Below the pieces are notes generated by a model, which was not told the DNA's origin, ran no database searches, and saw only the letters and a program-made list of their open reading frames with translations. Positions 43,173 to 54,354 of a DNA stretch of 64,000 bases are shown here, piece after piece (position 1 is the stretch's first letter; every line of letters begins with the position of its first letter). This stretch comes from Incurvaria masculella (taxonomy: Eukaryota; Arthropoda; Insecta; Lepidoptera; Incurvariidae): the NCBI GenBank assembly GCA_946894095.1, contig OX335653.1:8561001-8625000 (forward strand). Reading direction: 5' to 3'. A program made the translations under genes and the position numbers.

Positions 43173-43980
43173 CTCTACTTATATAAAAGGGAACGTCTGT
43201 CCACATGTGAAAGGTAATCTCCGTAACCACAGAACGGATCAAGATGCCGTTTGTACCGATTTACAGATTCGATCGCGGGGCTTGCTTTAGGATACATGCC
43301 ATCACGCTAAATATCCTAAAGGCTGAGCAATATCAATGAAATTACTCTCAAACAAAATTAATACCAATTTTGTTGCGCATGGCGGCGCTACGTGCGGCGT
43401 CACTTTGCCCGCCATCCAAATATCTCTAAAATGGAAAGGATTAACAATTTTCGCGACAAAAGCAAGAAGCCAGTTGGCATAGCGCGTCTAACCGACTGGT
43501 TCAAATATGTTTTGTTCGAGGGAGGGTTCAGGTTCGAATCCTGAGAACTCAATTTGTTTTTCTGTTTTTTTTTATCTCTACTTATATAAAAGGGAACGTC
43601 TGTCCACATGTGAAAGGTAATCTCCGTAACCACAGAACGGATCAAGATGCCGTTTGTACCGATTTACAGATTCGATCGCGGGGCTTGCTTTAGGATACAT
43701 GCCATCACGCTAAATATCCTAAAGGCTGAGCAATATCAATGAAATTACTCTCAAACAAAATTAATACCAATTTTGTTGCGCATGGCGGCGCTACGTGCGG
43801 CGTCACTTTGCCCGCCATCCAAATATCTCTAAAATGGAAAGGATTAACAATTTTCGCGACAAAAGCAAGAAGCCAGTTGGCATAGCGCGTCTAACCGACT
43901 GGTTCAAATATGTTTTGTTCGAGGGAGGGTTCAGGTTGGAATCCTGAGAACTCAATTTGTTTTTCTGTTTTTTTTATCTC
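43173..43980 (+). repeat. Tandem duplication of a 403-bp unit with a tRNA-like region
   Basis: Two adjacent units start at 43173 and 43576 ('ctctacttatataaaaggga'). By eye they differ only by one substitution in the B-box and one T in the terminal T-run. Each unit runs from 'acttatataaaagggaacg' through 'gcggggcttgctttaggata' to a tRNA-like part with A-box TGGCATAGCGCG and T-arm TCAGG-TTCGAAT-CCTGA, and ends in a T-run of 8-9. In unit 2 the B-box reads GGTTGGAATCC. The near identity implies a very recent event or an assembly duplication. No protein frame of interest is present. Confidence 0.9.
43468..43553 (+). ncRNA. tRNA-like Pol III type unit in copy 1 of the duplication
   Basis: A-box TGGCATAGCGCG at 43475, perfect B-box GGTTCGAATCC at 43531-43541 forming a 5-bp T-stem with a 7-nt loop, and a T-run about 20 nt after it as a possible terminator. 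Acceptor and anticodon stems do not pair well, so it is not a working tRNA gene but a tRNA-derived SINE promoter region. The matching region in copy 2 (about 43871-43956) has the B-box C changed to G, which should weaken Pol III binding. Confidence 0.5.
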
Positions 43981-44107
43981 GCATATAATTTTTATGTTTT
44001 TTTTACGTAATAGTTTAATGGCAAAACCTTTTTCGTTAGGAACAATTTTAAGTCATGGTAGTCAGTGCGAGAAATTTTGTTCCCGAGTCGGTTATTTGAT
44101 ACAAAGT

Positions 44108-44415
44108 ACGGCTGAGTTAATCAATGTTCAAACACGCCACTTTTAGCGAACCGCATGGAGTTCCTTCAATACTGTCCATACAAAGTGACATGTTTAATCA
44201 TACGCTGACGTTGATGCCATCTGTCGGCACAGTTAACATTGATTAGATTTCCATCACTAAACAGAACCACTTTTGAATTTAATTGTTCAAAAGAGAGGGA
44301 TGAGTTAAACAATGTTCAAACACGTCACTTTTAGTGAACCGCATAGAGTTCCTTCCATATTGTCCATATAAAGTGACGTGTTTAAGTTGACGATGATTTT
44401 GATTGTTTGCCCTTT
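44108..44415. mobile_element. Two incomplete copies of the TAA-type MITE
   Basis: Copy one (44108-44245) has 'ggctgagttaatcaatgttc', 'aaacacgccacttttagcg', 'cataca.aagtgacatgttt' and 'ctgacgttgatg'. Copy two (about 44298-44413) has 'gatgagttaaacaatgttc', 'aacacgtcacttttagtg' and 'aaagtgacgtgttt', and ends 'ccctttcgtgcactcgaccc'. Both match the complete element at 24451-24609. Only the second keeps a recognisable terminus. Confidence 0.65.
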
Positions 44416-44499
44416 CGTGCACTCGACCCTATGAGTTATAATTCCAAATTACTTAATTACTTTTTCGATATTGTTTAGCGAAGTGGCCAGTTCCGAAAA

Positions 44500-44721
44500 C
44501 TTATAGTGCGCCCCATGTGTTATAAATGGGAATGTTAGAATATTTCTTATTTAACTAAGCCATACCGGCTCCACCCGTTATGATTTAAAAGTCGCAGATA
44601 AATTACATCCAGACCAGCCTTTTCGACCAGCCCTTTGGGCTACTTTCTATCTAGGAAATAATTCAGCTCAACATCAGTCCAAAACGACTTGGACCCGAGC
44701 GGAGCCGGGTACCGCAGCTAG
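44500..44721 (+). mobile_element. Helitron 3' part
   Basis: The segment contains 'ataaatgggaatgttag', 'gaccagccctttgggctact', 'gaaataattcagctc' and 'cagtccaaaacgacttggac', and ends GAGCGGAGCCGGGTACCGCAG-CTAG (44718-44721) plus T. It corresponds to the distal half of the elements ending at 40389 and 41047. Confidence 0.65.
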
Positions 44722-46138
44722 TTTCTTTATAATCCAAACTTCACATTTTCAATAATGGTTTAACATCTTCTCCGTTGTTAGAAACAAAAGCAGCTGAACT
44801 GTGTTACAATTTAATTACAAAGAATTTCACGTGAGACAACTTAATGGGAAATACGTCATAAATCAACAACGAAGAAAAACGCTGCATAAATATAATATAA
44901 TACCACCTACAGAAAACCACTATCTGTCCCTTTCTAAACCATCCAAACCTTCAAAGGTTGGAGCAAGAAGTTCGTTGTCTTGGTGGCCCCTGTACAAAGG
45001 CCAAACCTGTAATTTGCTTGGACGAAAATTCGATAATAAATCATAATAGTTTTAGACAGCCCAAAAAAAAAAAACAAACCAATTTTGAAAGTGAATTCGG
45101 GCACGGCAAGCAAGGTACGCGCTCTGTTATTAGCCCAATTATGTTATTATATTTGGGTGTATCTAATTTGAAATAGTAATTTCGTGTTCGCCGCTGCTGG
45201 CGCGATTGTTTCGATATTTGGGCTCGGCATTGGCATCACAGGAATAGGGTAAATAATAATGTGCGGGCAAGCTCTAAAATACTGATTTTTTAAGCTACGA
45301 CGAAATCAATTAACTGAAATGTTCAATCTAAATCTCGAACCGCTAAGACGCACATTTTTAAGTAAATCGTTTGTGCCTGAAGTCTCTTTGTACCTATTAT
45401 TTAATTTGAATATATGTGCCACGGAAAGTACAAGGTATAACAAGCAAATACTGATAATCTGATCGTGTTTTCGGTATTGGCGGTAAGCGACTAGAATATT
45501 GTAAATTTGTAAAAATCAGATAGGGAATATTATTAATTAATATTCTTTATTCGATTTCGCTGTAATCGCTGTAATATTCGCACTCAGTATAAACATCAGA
45601 AAAAGGGGCAATCATCGTTCTAAACGGTTTCCTCATATACAATCACTAAGATACCAGACGCAATGTTTGCATTAACACGTGTGAGTCCAGTTCGATACTA
45701 TAAAGCACCTTATTTGTCGTTAAAAAAAACAACAGCTATATCGCTTTGTCATGCCTGCAGTAGATCACATTGTTAATGACTTCTTTTGAATTGGTTATCT
45801 TGACGTTGCCAAAAAGAATTTAAATTTGCGCTCGAGGCGTTAAAACAAGGTATTAATCATGCTAGAAAGTCTTTAGCTAACGATACATGCAGGTTTTGTA
45901 GATATTACTGGTCAAGATATGTTTTTGAAATTCATGAAGTTAGTTGATCTAATACAAAATCGTGTGTGAATTATTACACAGTGACATACAATCGTTCAAA
46001 CCCTGTTCAAACCTTCTAAGGTACAACTCTGCGTAATGACGACCACATTGGTATTCTAGGTGCATGACCTGAACTTCGGCATTAAAAAAAGCTGTCACAA
46101 AATTTCACGAGAATCGGTTGAGAAATGCGACCTGCAGA
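44722..46138. other. No gene recognised
   Basis: AT-rich DNA with overlapping short frames at 44801-45176 that lack domains. Confidence 0.5.
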
Positions 46139-46171
46139 TTTCGTGTGTATGTAACCGACATACACACGAAA
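46139..46171. repeat. Perfect hairpin, 14-bp arms
   Basis: TTTCGTGTGTATGT, loop AACCG, then the exact reverse complement. It lies in a region (about 46000-46330) that looks like a repeat with 'cacgagaatcggttgagaaa' and 'gaccccttttggggtttcg' (minus reading). The hairpin may be the inner junction of an inverted element or a simple palindrome. Confidence 0.7.
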
Positions 46172-48454
46172 AGGTTCTCAAATCGTTGAGTATCCCTACC
46201 ACAAGGCGAACATACACTATATAACTCGATTTTGGTGGTTAAAACATAATGAGGCTCTAACGAAACCCCAAAAGGGGTCTCAGTATCGATCCATATTTCA
46301 AAGTTCATATTTCTCAACCACCCTGCTTTGCCCTTTGATATCCCTCACTTAACTCATATTTCATTCAATACGGCCATAATTGAAGCAAATACAACGAGTT
46401 TAGCAAAAATATACTCTATCCTATATAACATTATAGCACATGATTAAATGTTGAAATTTGGTCCAAGGGAACAAAAACGATTTGTATATTTAGCATACAT
46501 TGTTGGCAAACAGGTTTTTCGTATGTACAAAAAGCTATATTCCCTTTCGTAGCGAGTCGTGAGCACAACAGCGATATGCCTTTATACTAACACAATTTTG
46601 AATGATGAATACCAAATGAGGGTAAACACAAAAGATTTAACAGGCACTTTTAATTTATTCAACAAACAAGTACATGAAAGAGTAATAACGAAAGCGTGTT
46701 TTTTAAAAATGATAATATAAATTAATTTGTTTGAGTGGCCGTTGGTTACGCTATGCTCAATCTAAAGCATTTTTCATAATTTCACGGCACATACATCACT
46801 TCAAGGAGTTGATGTTGAATGTCTTCATTAAATATATGTTGTTTATTTATTCTGAAATTATTTAAATGCTTACATAAATAATTCTTATCCCTGGGCGGTC
46901 TGATCGGACATATTGTGAGTTCAAAAGTTTAAAAAAAATATTTCAATTGATACTGGGAGTAAAAAATATATTTTTACCCGTGTAAAAGAATATAAACAGC
47001 TTCAATGAATAGAGTAGATAACTTGACAAATATGCAAATATTTAGTTCTACAATCAATGTTCAATACCGAGACGTTAATCTATATAATAAATTAAATTGG
47101 ATGTCTGTCGAGAAATACACTTGGCACACATCTTTATCTCGCTGCAGAAAGCAAAGCATTGACCCCGATGTTTATTGAATTTAATCTAAACTTTTATCGC
47201 GAATAGGTAGTGCTAAGGTCAGTCATTGGCATCGTGTTTTCTGTAGTGCAATCTTACACGAAGAAGTTTATTATTTTTACAGTTAATTCCTTCCGTTGAT
47301 AACGAAATAATTTTATAATGCGCTAAATTTTGTTAACGTTTGTTTGGTTAGCTAATTTTTACTCATTGATGAGCATTAAATTTTGTTTGGAAACACAATT
47401 ACTTTAGTCACTTTCAATGAGACGAAGGCTCTTAAGATAATAATGATGTGATCAGCTTCCATACAATGCCTTGTGAAATATTTTTCTGAAATTTCGCACA
47501 TTAAATAAGTAATCTGAGCGCTACCTCTGTATGTTTTTTTCATAACATAACTTTTTGTATTTGTATTCATATTTTTACTGGCATATATCACGGATATAAG
47601 TTAATTTATCAAAAAAATTAAAACGTTCAGACGTAGCTTTTAGTTGATTTATTTAGGAAAATATCATAAGAATATTCTTATTTGGTCGGAGGAAACAGGC
47701 ATGAGCCATTGTATGGGATTTGATCACCTTATTATCCTTGTAAAGGTCGAGAAAAAATATGAGAGATGTTTGTCCGAATGGGAGGCAAAGGAAGTAAGTG
47801 TTATACTGTCATCATACGATCTGTTATCACTGACTACACCTAAAGCGGTCAAATATGGTCAATGGGAATATGGTCATTTTAAAATACCTTTAGAATTTCA
47901 ATTCCCAATCCTTAAAATACCTTAAAGAAACTTTTCAATCCTTTTAGAAAACTTTTATGCCTGAATTCATAAGAAGTGACGATATATTTATTTAATTAAA
48001 ATTGATTTCATAAATATATTTTTTTTCATACTGATTTATTGTAATTGAATAAAGATGGAGATTATGTACACCTAATCATGTATATTTTTTTCAAATTAAT
48101 TACTGCATGTGATAAGTTCGCCCTTTGATGATGTGATAAATTGGTTTGTACTTCGTGTCAACTGAAAATCACTGATTAAATGAATGTTGATGAATATGTT
48201 TTTAAAGAAAAAATAATCGATGCAGTGCTATAAAAAAAGGTCAATCCGATTCTTTGAACTGTTTTTCTCCAACGGCCACGTTTTTTTATTTATTGCCACT
48301 TTCGTCTCGCAGAAATGATTGCTTATCAAATTGACTCGCGCTTTGTCTGACTTGCGACAGTTGCTGCAGCGTTTGACCTATTTATCTGTATTTTCTCTGC
48401 CACAGACGAGACGTGGCACAGAGTGCATGAAGTGCATTCATCGACGATATGTTG
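46172..48454. other. No gene recognised
   Basis: AT-rich DNA. The frames at 47376-47591 (-) and 47644-47925 (+) are short and without known domains. Confidence 0.5.
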
Positions 48455-48496
48455 ACCCTGCCTTACTCCCTTATCGAGTCTGTATTGAACTACATA
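48455..48496 (-). pseudogene. Scrap of RTE-like reverse transcriptase (LDKGVRQG motif)
   Basis: On the minus strand 48455-48481 encodes RLDKGVRQG, preceded by YVVQY. In RTE-like LINEs this motif is followed by DTISPKLF, next to the catalytic core. Here the next bases no longer translate to it in frame but keep nucleotide resemblance ('catatcgtcgatgaatgc'), suggesting decay by indels. The flanks are not recognisable. Small size limits confidence. Confidence 0.45.
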
Positions 48497-49559
48497 CCGA
48501 TTTAAAAAAAAAACGCAAAATAATACTAAACGTCGAAAGTGTTAGAATCTCTGGTTTAATTTTTATTTTAATTTGTTTGTTTTTTTCTCTAGTTGAATGT
48601 TAAATGTGCAATTTTCATGTATCTTTAATAGTAAACTGAATATTATCTATTTTCTTTAGGGTTCGTGAAAATTTACAAATTCACTGTGGAAAATCATATT
48701 CGTGTTTTTCACCCAGTTAAATTTACGCGTCAAAGTTCAAAGTTCATTTCATGGTTATTGCTCAATACCGCTCCCAACATTCCACTGTTCGTCGTATACA
48801 TATTCCCTGACCTGATTGCAAAGAAGATATAGTCTCATTTATAACAAATATCCTTCGTTAATAAATAAAAAAGATAAACCAAGACGAAAAGTATCATAAC
48901 TGTTAACATGAAATCATGTCGCCCATGTCATGTTCCAAGTTTTCGTTAAATTATTAAAATATTTTATCAAAAACTTATTACATTTTAAATCAAAAATATA
49001 CTCTTTCTATCCAAACCCAATTATTTTGAAATATTTTGTACATGTACAGTATTTAAAGTCAAAATGAATTATAGCATTTGAAATAAGCTATATTTTTCCT
49101 TTTTTTTCTTAAATGTTGTACCAATCCTTTTTTTGTGGTATTTTCACTCATGTTAATTTTTACACGGTGATTTACGTTACGTTACGGCTGCAGGTAACTT
49201 ATAATATAGTGTTTAGTAAGGAGAATAAAGGTGCCCCCTTCCTTCCTAGGTGAATAAATATCCTAATCCTACTTCAAATAAATATATTTGTGAATTAATT
49301 TTCATTATTCTAAACTTCTGTACCTGCAATAACGTTTGTGTTTTAATAAATCAATTATATTTAAATGCACATTTTTATTTCAGGTAAGGAACGAGTTTAT
49401 CATTCGCCATTTAGTTCGCTGTGGTAAGGTATTTACAACTGACATTTTGTTTATAAGTCCAGCAAGTTTTTAAAAAATCTAAATTTTCCTCGGATCCCCT
49501 AACCAATCGAAACCATGTTTTGTGTATATTTTTAATATTTGCTAAACATACCACGAACT

Positions 49560-50046
49560 CTACATTTACGTACCAACGGGCGTCTCTACATTCGCGCCCA
49601 TCCCTCACTCCAGCTACATGCATTCACACGCATTCGGCTAATCTTTCATCCGCGATCGCCCCACATAGCCATTTATCAGATATGTATGAGTGTGCTCCGC
49701 GCACGTGTGCACGCACACACCCTCACGCCACACCACACCACACTCGCCGTGCCGACTAACACATCGGGAAACACGCGTGCCGTGTTCGCGCGATCCCACC
49801 TCTGTAAACACACACAAGCGCACCCTCTCCCGTCCTACGGCGAAAGGTGTGTGTGTGTTCGTTCGCGCCGTTCACGCGCCGCAGCCCCCCTTCCGTGTGT
49901 TAGTCGAGTGCAATGCACGTGCACGGCCGGTCGTGCGCTGGTGTGCGTGGCGAGTCATGGCTGGCGGACTATGACGGCTAGTAGATTTGACAGCTAGCTC
50001 AACGCGGGTTCAGACGTTCATTATATTTTACTCGCTCACTCGGCGC
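49560..50046 (+). promoter_or_regulatory. Candidate promoter with CpG/CA-rich island and TATA-like element
   Basis: The DNA turns GC- and CpG-rich at about 49575-49975, with many CAC/CGC tracts and CACGTG at about 49701. A TATA-like TTATATTTTA at 50021-50030 lies about 25 bp before an initiator-like GCAGTT (A at 50047). A GTACG near +28 partly fits a DPE. Together with the donor at 50631 this suggests a plus-strand transcription start near 50047. Frames across the island (for example 49539-49997) are low-complexity H/R/T-rich and not proteins. Confidence 0.4.
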
Positions 50047-50631
50047 AGTTTTCGTATTTCAGCGGAGTCCGGTGTACGAACGGTTTATTTACTCCAATAA
50101 ATAAGTTTCGCCGAGTGTGTTTTGATGGTAGGATAAATATTTACCGCGCGTCGTTCGGTTTTGTTTAGCTGGGCTCGCTGCGGGGCCGCGAGTGATTTTC
50201 AGGCGCTCGAAAACAAACTTTCAGTGAAGGATTCAAAAGTGTTTACTCTCCTGAATGTCGGTAGTTAATTGACGGTTGATTTGTGATGGACGTGCGCCCT
50301 GGGAGCCGCACAAAGTGTTGATGATGTGCTCCGTGATTAGTTCCGCTCCGTTTAGGCCGAATTTAAGGGGCTCGGCTATGAATAAAAGAATCCTTTGGAG
50401 ATCCCGATTGTGCGATGCGATGAACCCGTAGAAAGGGGCGAACACATTGTACTTTCCCTAATGAGGCCTCCTTAGGGGGCTCCGATTTTTAAATTCGAAT
50501 TTGTCAATAGTGCTGTGATATTGGTGACTCTATGAACGGAGGAACATAACTCGATTCGAATGTGATATTAGTTCTAGGTGACTTGCGATGTAGTAGTTTT
50601 AAACGATCACTGCTTGGATGTTAGCCTGAAG
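50047..50631 (+). other. Candidate non-coding first exon (5' UTR) with uORFs
   Basis: About 585 bp of mid-GC sequence between the TATA/Inr pair and a near-perfect donor, CTGAAG|GTAAGT, after which the DNA becomes AT-rich. It has no long frame. It holds upstream ORFs including one of 11 codons (50286-50321) whose TGA overlaps the ATG of a 36-codon uORF (50321-50431; starts MMCSVISSAPFRPNLRGSAM) in a TGATG junction. A long leader with uORFs and a large following intron is usual for insect developmental or neuronal genes. The gene itself is not identifiable; its coding exons would lie beyond the window. Confidence 0.4.
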
Positions 50632-51449
50632 GTAAGTTTTGCAAAAATATGAAATAATTTTAATTAGGTATGTTCGTTAACTTTAATTGTCTTCTAATGT
50701 CCAAAAACGCTAAGGAAATTTAACATATTCATAGCGTAATATATACATTTATTCACGATAAAAAACCTCCCATTAATCGCTTGTCATAACTTAATAGTCG
50801 CCATTCCTTATCAATATTTCCATGTAACATTTGAATCGCCTCACTTAGTTTCGGCGACCCCTTTGTGGAGTTGTCCGCGGAGTCATTTTTCAAGGAAGGC
50901 CCTGCCCCGCGCCAGGTATCTAACTCTGCGGCAATCGTTTGAAAAAATGAGATCATTAATCACATTCAGATGTTCTGCCCTCCTTATAAAAAGCTCCCAG
51001 TTCCAGGAAAAAATGTGGAACCGCAGGATTGAGTTGTCTGTGTCATTGGCGCTCGGGGGTGTGTTTTGATATATGTGGGTGTATCCGCCCTGAAAAGGAA
51101 AGTTATATAGCAAGTTATGATGATATATATTTTTTTATATTTAAACGAAAGTAAAGAAGCTATTTAATTGATTTATTTTGCGAAAATATGAATAAAGAAT
51201 AAAAGACATTGATAAGAAAATAACATTTTCTATCTTGATTAACGTGTACCAGATAATTGTATAGTCTCACGAATTGCTTCATTATTATTTGTTTATTTTC
51301 ATATTTTCCATATGGCATTAACAACTGTTATGATGGAAAACGCTAATGCTTTTTTTTTAAACTGCTTTCTATCCATTGGAATAAAAATGTAAGAAGGATT
51401 CTTGATAGAAAGATTCAAGCAATTTGGTTTAGGTTTGAATTGTTCTTGT

Positions 51450-52345
51450 AATTGTAACCGGGAAGCCACCACAGGGTCGAGACCAAGCCTCTGATTGATG
51501 CTAAATACATCGATCTGCCTGCGCCAAGTGGTTGCGTTAGCGAGATTGACTTTACAAAATAAAAGTCGGTGTGTCCCTAATTATACAATAACCAGTCAGT
51601 TTTTTAATAAAATACTAAAATATCACTAAAGTTGTATCTGCTACCTGAATCACCTATAACTACAAAATGCAACAAGTATTGGTTCAGTTTTGGTATTACT
51701 AACGCCCGGTTTAACCACCTCCAGCTACAAAAATCCGAAAGTTAACATTTCAGTTACACCATACAAGTATGCAATGTAACCGAAAGTTAACTATCGGATT
51801 TTAGGTAGCTGGAGGTGGTGAAAGCGGGGGTAAGCAAGGTATTTACTGATAGTTTCATGCTTCGTTGTTTGCAGCCATTTACCTTATAATATTTTATGTT
51901 GTCGCGATAACTACTTTGTCAGGCACCTTATCCAGGTAACGCAACCACTTGCCGCAGGCAGACCGACACATTTACAGCCGTCTATGTTATCGTTACCGTT
52001 ATTGTCGCGACCTCCTAGTCTAAAACGGTCTTATCATTTGCGATTGTTTTAACAATGTCCGGTATTGCTTTTTAAAACCCATAAAAGTTATGGCGATGCT
52101 TTAAGTGAATTAAGTTATGCGTTTTAGTGTGTAGAATTTTAAACATCTTGCGTTAATTCCATTTTAACATTCTTGATAAGATTATTTTTTCTGCCCGCAG
52201 CCTCAAACGATTTATTCCGGGAGGTCACGACATGTTTGGTCACTATAATGTAAATGGCTGAATCTGGGTTCAAAGGCCAGAGACGAACCAACACCCAAGT
52301 GGTTGCGTTAGCTAGATTGGCTATACAAAAAAGATGTTGGTATGT
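51450..52345. repeat. Three pieces of a 'caagtggttgcgttagc' repeat, one inverted
   Basis: Plus copies: 'gcgccaagtggttgcgttag' plus 'cgagattgactttacaaaa' (about 51520-51560), and 'cccaagtggttgcgttagct' plus 'agattggctatacaaaa' (about 52291-52330). Minus copy at about 51910-51970: 'gtctgcctgcggcaagtggt' then 'tgcgttacc'. Both the first plus copy and the minus copy have 'ctgcctgcg.caagtgg'. I do not recognise the family. Confidence 0.6.
51703..51830. mobile_element. Palindromic MITE with TAA target duplication
   Basis: Flanked by TAA (51700-51702 and 51831-51833). The left end is CGCCCGGTTTAACCACC and the inverted right end CCCCCGCTTTCACCACC. The inverted repeat continues inward through 'tccagctac' and 'atccgaaagttaac', leaving a centre of only about 35 bp. 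TSD length and termini suggest PIF/Harbinger. There is no coding capacity. Confidence 0.8.
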
Positions 52346-52471
52346 ACCTGCTGGTGAATATACCGATTGTCTGGACATATTGATACCTATTCATTCTACA
52401 TTACGAATCTGAAATTACGATAAAAAACCAAAACAAAACAAATATTGAAAATAAAAACATTTTTTTTATTG

Positions 52472-52800
52472 TTTTTATTGAACTGGACATAGATGGCTCA
52501 TACCAAACCTACTGTCACTATATCAATCCAACACACCACATGTGAATTAGATGTCATGCCAGAAACTTTCGACCTTCTCAGTACACAGCTACATTTAACT
52601 GGGTGGATAACCAGGTTATATTTCATTGCCGCTTCTACAATCTGTCACATAATGCGTTAGTACCAAACCAGGATTAACCCTGCCACTTAGTAAGGAAAAC
52701 TTAAAATACTTACTCACTAACGGACTATATTTCCGTAAGAACACAAGGGCAGAAAACGGTCACGCATCCAGAATCCAACCACGCGAGGATTGATCAACCT
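52472..52800 (-). mobile_element. 5S-headed SINE, reversed, nearly full length
   Basis: On the minus strand the decayed 5S part 'gatcaatcctcgcgtgg' and 'ttctggatgcgtgaccg' comes first. Then follow 'gagtaagtattttaag', 'aagtggcagggttaatcctg', 'gtagaagcggcaatgaaat', 'ttatccacccagttaaatg', 'gtttctggcatgacatctaa', 'tgtggtgtgttggattgata' and the tail 'gagccatctatgtccagttc' with an A-rich end. All modules of the 59451 copy are there in order. Confidence 0.75.
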
Positions 52801-54169
52801 CGATTCTTGAATACCCAATCTGACAATACATTTAGTTTCAATATTAAAATACTGATAATTGCCGAACTTAATTCATGCCTTTACTACAAATGAGTTTTAA
52901 AATAAAACTAGTCGAATCGATTAGCTGTTTTTTACGGCGAAACAGATAATGAAAATAACAGTTATTTCAAAAAAACTATTCAAGCAAAAATACTAAAAGT
53001 AAAAAGTTGCTAAAAACCTATAAGTCATAGACAAGAGCCGCGATATTGCATTGATGACTTTTTACGTGGCACTAGGCATTCGTGATTGCTCGTAAATACG
53101 CATTATCTATGCATTTTCGTTTCGCAGTTAGGCGGAGGAATTTCAGATTCGGCTCTCGAGAGACTATTATAGTAACGGTCTCCTTTCACCGCTATCTCCG
53201 GCGCGGCATCGAGATGTACGGATAATAAAATTACATCTATAAAAAAACAAAACGCACTACATAGGCAGGCGCGCTCAAAATGTGGGCACACGAGCGGTCA
53301 AGATTCGGTGAATGCGATAATGTACCGCGGCGAACGGGCGATGCACGAAAGACTGCTGTGGAGAGGCGTGCTGGCCCGAATCGTTGGTTGGAGATATTCG
53401 AGTTGACTTGAAATTTTTCATGTTCCTTTTGTGAAAATATGCCTAATTTGGAGTGATTTATCCCCATCGTATCGGGGTCTAAGGTCCTGGCGGAAAAAGG
53501 ACCTTTGGAGAAATTTAACGGAAGTGTCCTTATTAGGTACTTACAGTGATTTTTACATACTTACAACATAAAATATCACAGTTGTTTGATTTTGTCATAC
53601 GCCTTCAATTCTTTGAATGTATTTCTGACCTAACCTAACCTTACCTCTCCTAACTGTGTTTAGTGCAATCACAAGTTCATCAGATATTATAACGAATAAA
53701 GACCACGAGTATTTGATAATATTCGTATGCCATATATGTCGGTCCACTACATACAGAGATCATTGTTACCCACTAAACCCATGACATAAATCTTCCAGCA
53801 ATCAAGCAAGCATGACTTTCTATAATAAGTACGTTCCCACACACAGTATGACCTGTTTATTTTTTTTTATAAAAGGGTAATTATATATGTTTTATTGTAA
53901 GACCTAGTAAAATTCCAGTTTCAAAGCAAACCAATGTTTTCGAACCTTTAAAACAATTACGTTGAAATGTAAAAAAAAGATACGTTCTTAAAATAAGTTT
54001 TACTTCTTTTTTTACATTGCCGCGTCTCCGCCTACTTTGTAGTCCGACAAAAGCACTGTTATTTCTCTTTATAAACCCTGCCAACCCCTAAGGTAACTTA
54101 TCGTGATAGTAAGTAGTTCATTGTAAAATTAATGCATGAGAAGTAATAAACTGTACGTCGATCCGCATA
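52801..54169. other. No gene recognised; GC-rich patch at 53.1-53.4 kb
   Basis: The patch at about 53110-53400 has moderate GC and frames on the minus strand (53103-53291, 53237-53467) without known domains. It is not repeat-like by eye and may be an unidentified conserved or regulatory segment. The rest is AT-rich. Confidence 0.35.
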
Positions 54170-54354
54170 AACACTGAGGCTGAGATAAATAGTCGCAACA
54201 GAAACTAAGACTAACGAAAAGTAGTACTTTGTGACGTCACTTTGACACATTTTGTATGGACGAAATTTCAAAGTGATGCAAAGTGACGTCACAAAGTACT
54301 ACTTTTCGTTAGCCTTAGTTTTTGTTACGACTATTTATCTCAGCCTGAGTGTTT
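54170..54354. mobile_element. Long-TIR palindromic MITE
   Basis: Terminal inverted repeats of about 70 bp. The left begins 'aaacactgaggctgagataa' and continues 'atagtcg', 'aagactaacgaaaagtagta' and 'ctttgtgacgtcacttt'. The right is its reverse complement with few mismatches. The spacer is about 35 bp. TGACGTCA (CRE-like) lies in both arms. A diverged relative is at 37187-37337. The target duplication is not clear, so the superfamily is left open. Confidence 0.8.

Noticed and set aside
43468..43553. Possible functional tRNA gene
   Set aside because: The T-arm and A/B boxes are good, but the acceptor and anticodon stems do not pair and the anticodon loop is not definable.
49539..49997. 152-codon plus frame rich in H, R and T
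   Set aside because: It reads through CA/CGC tracts of the promoter-like island and overlaps open frames in both other plus phases and on the minus strand, as expected of biased composition.
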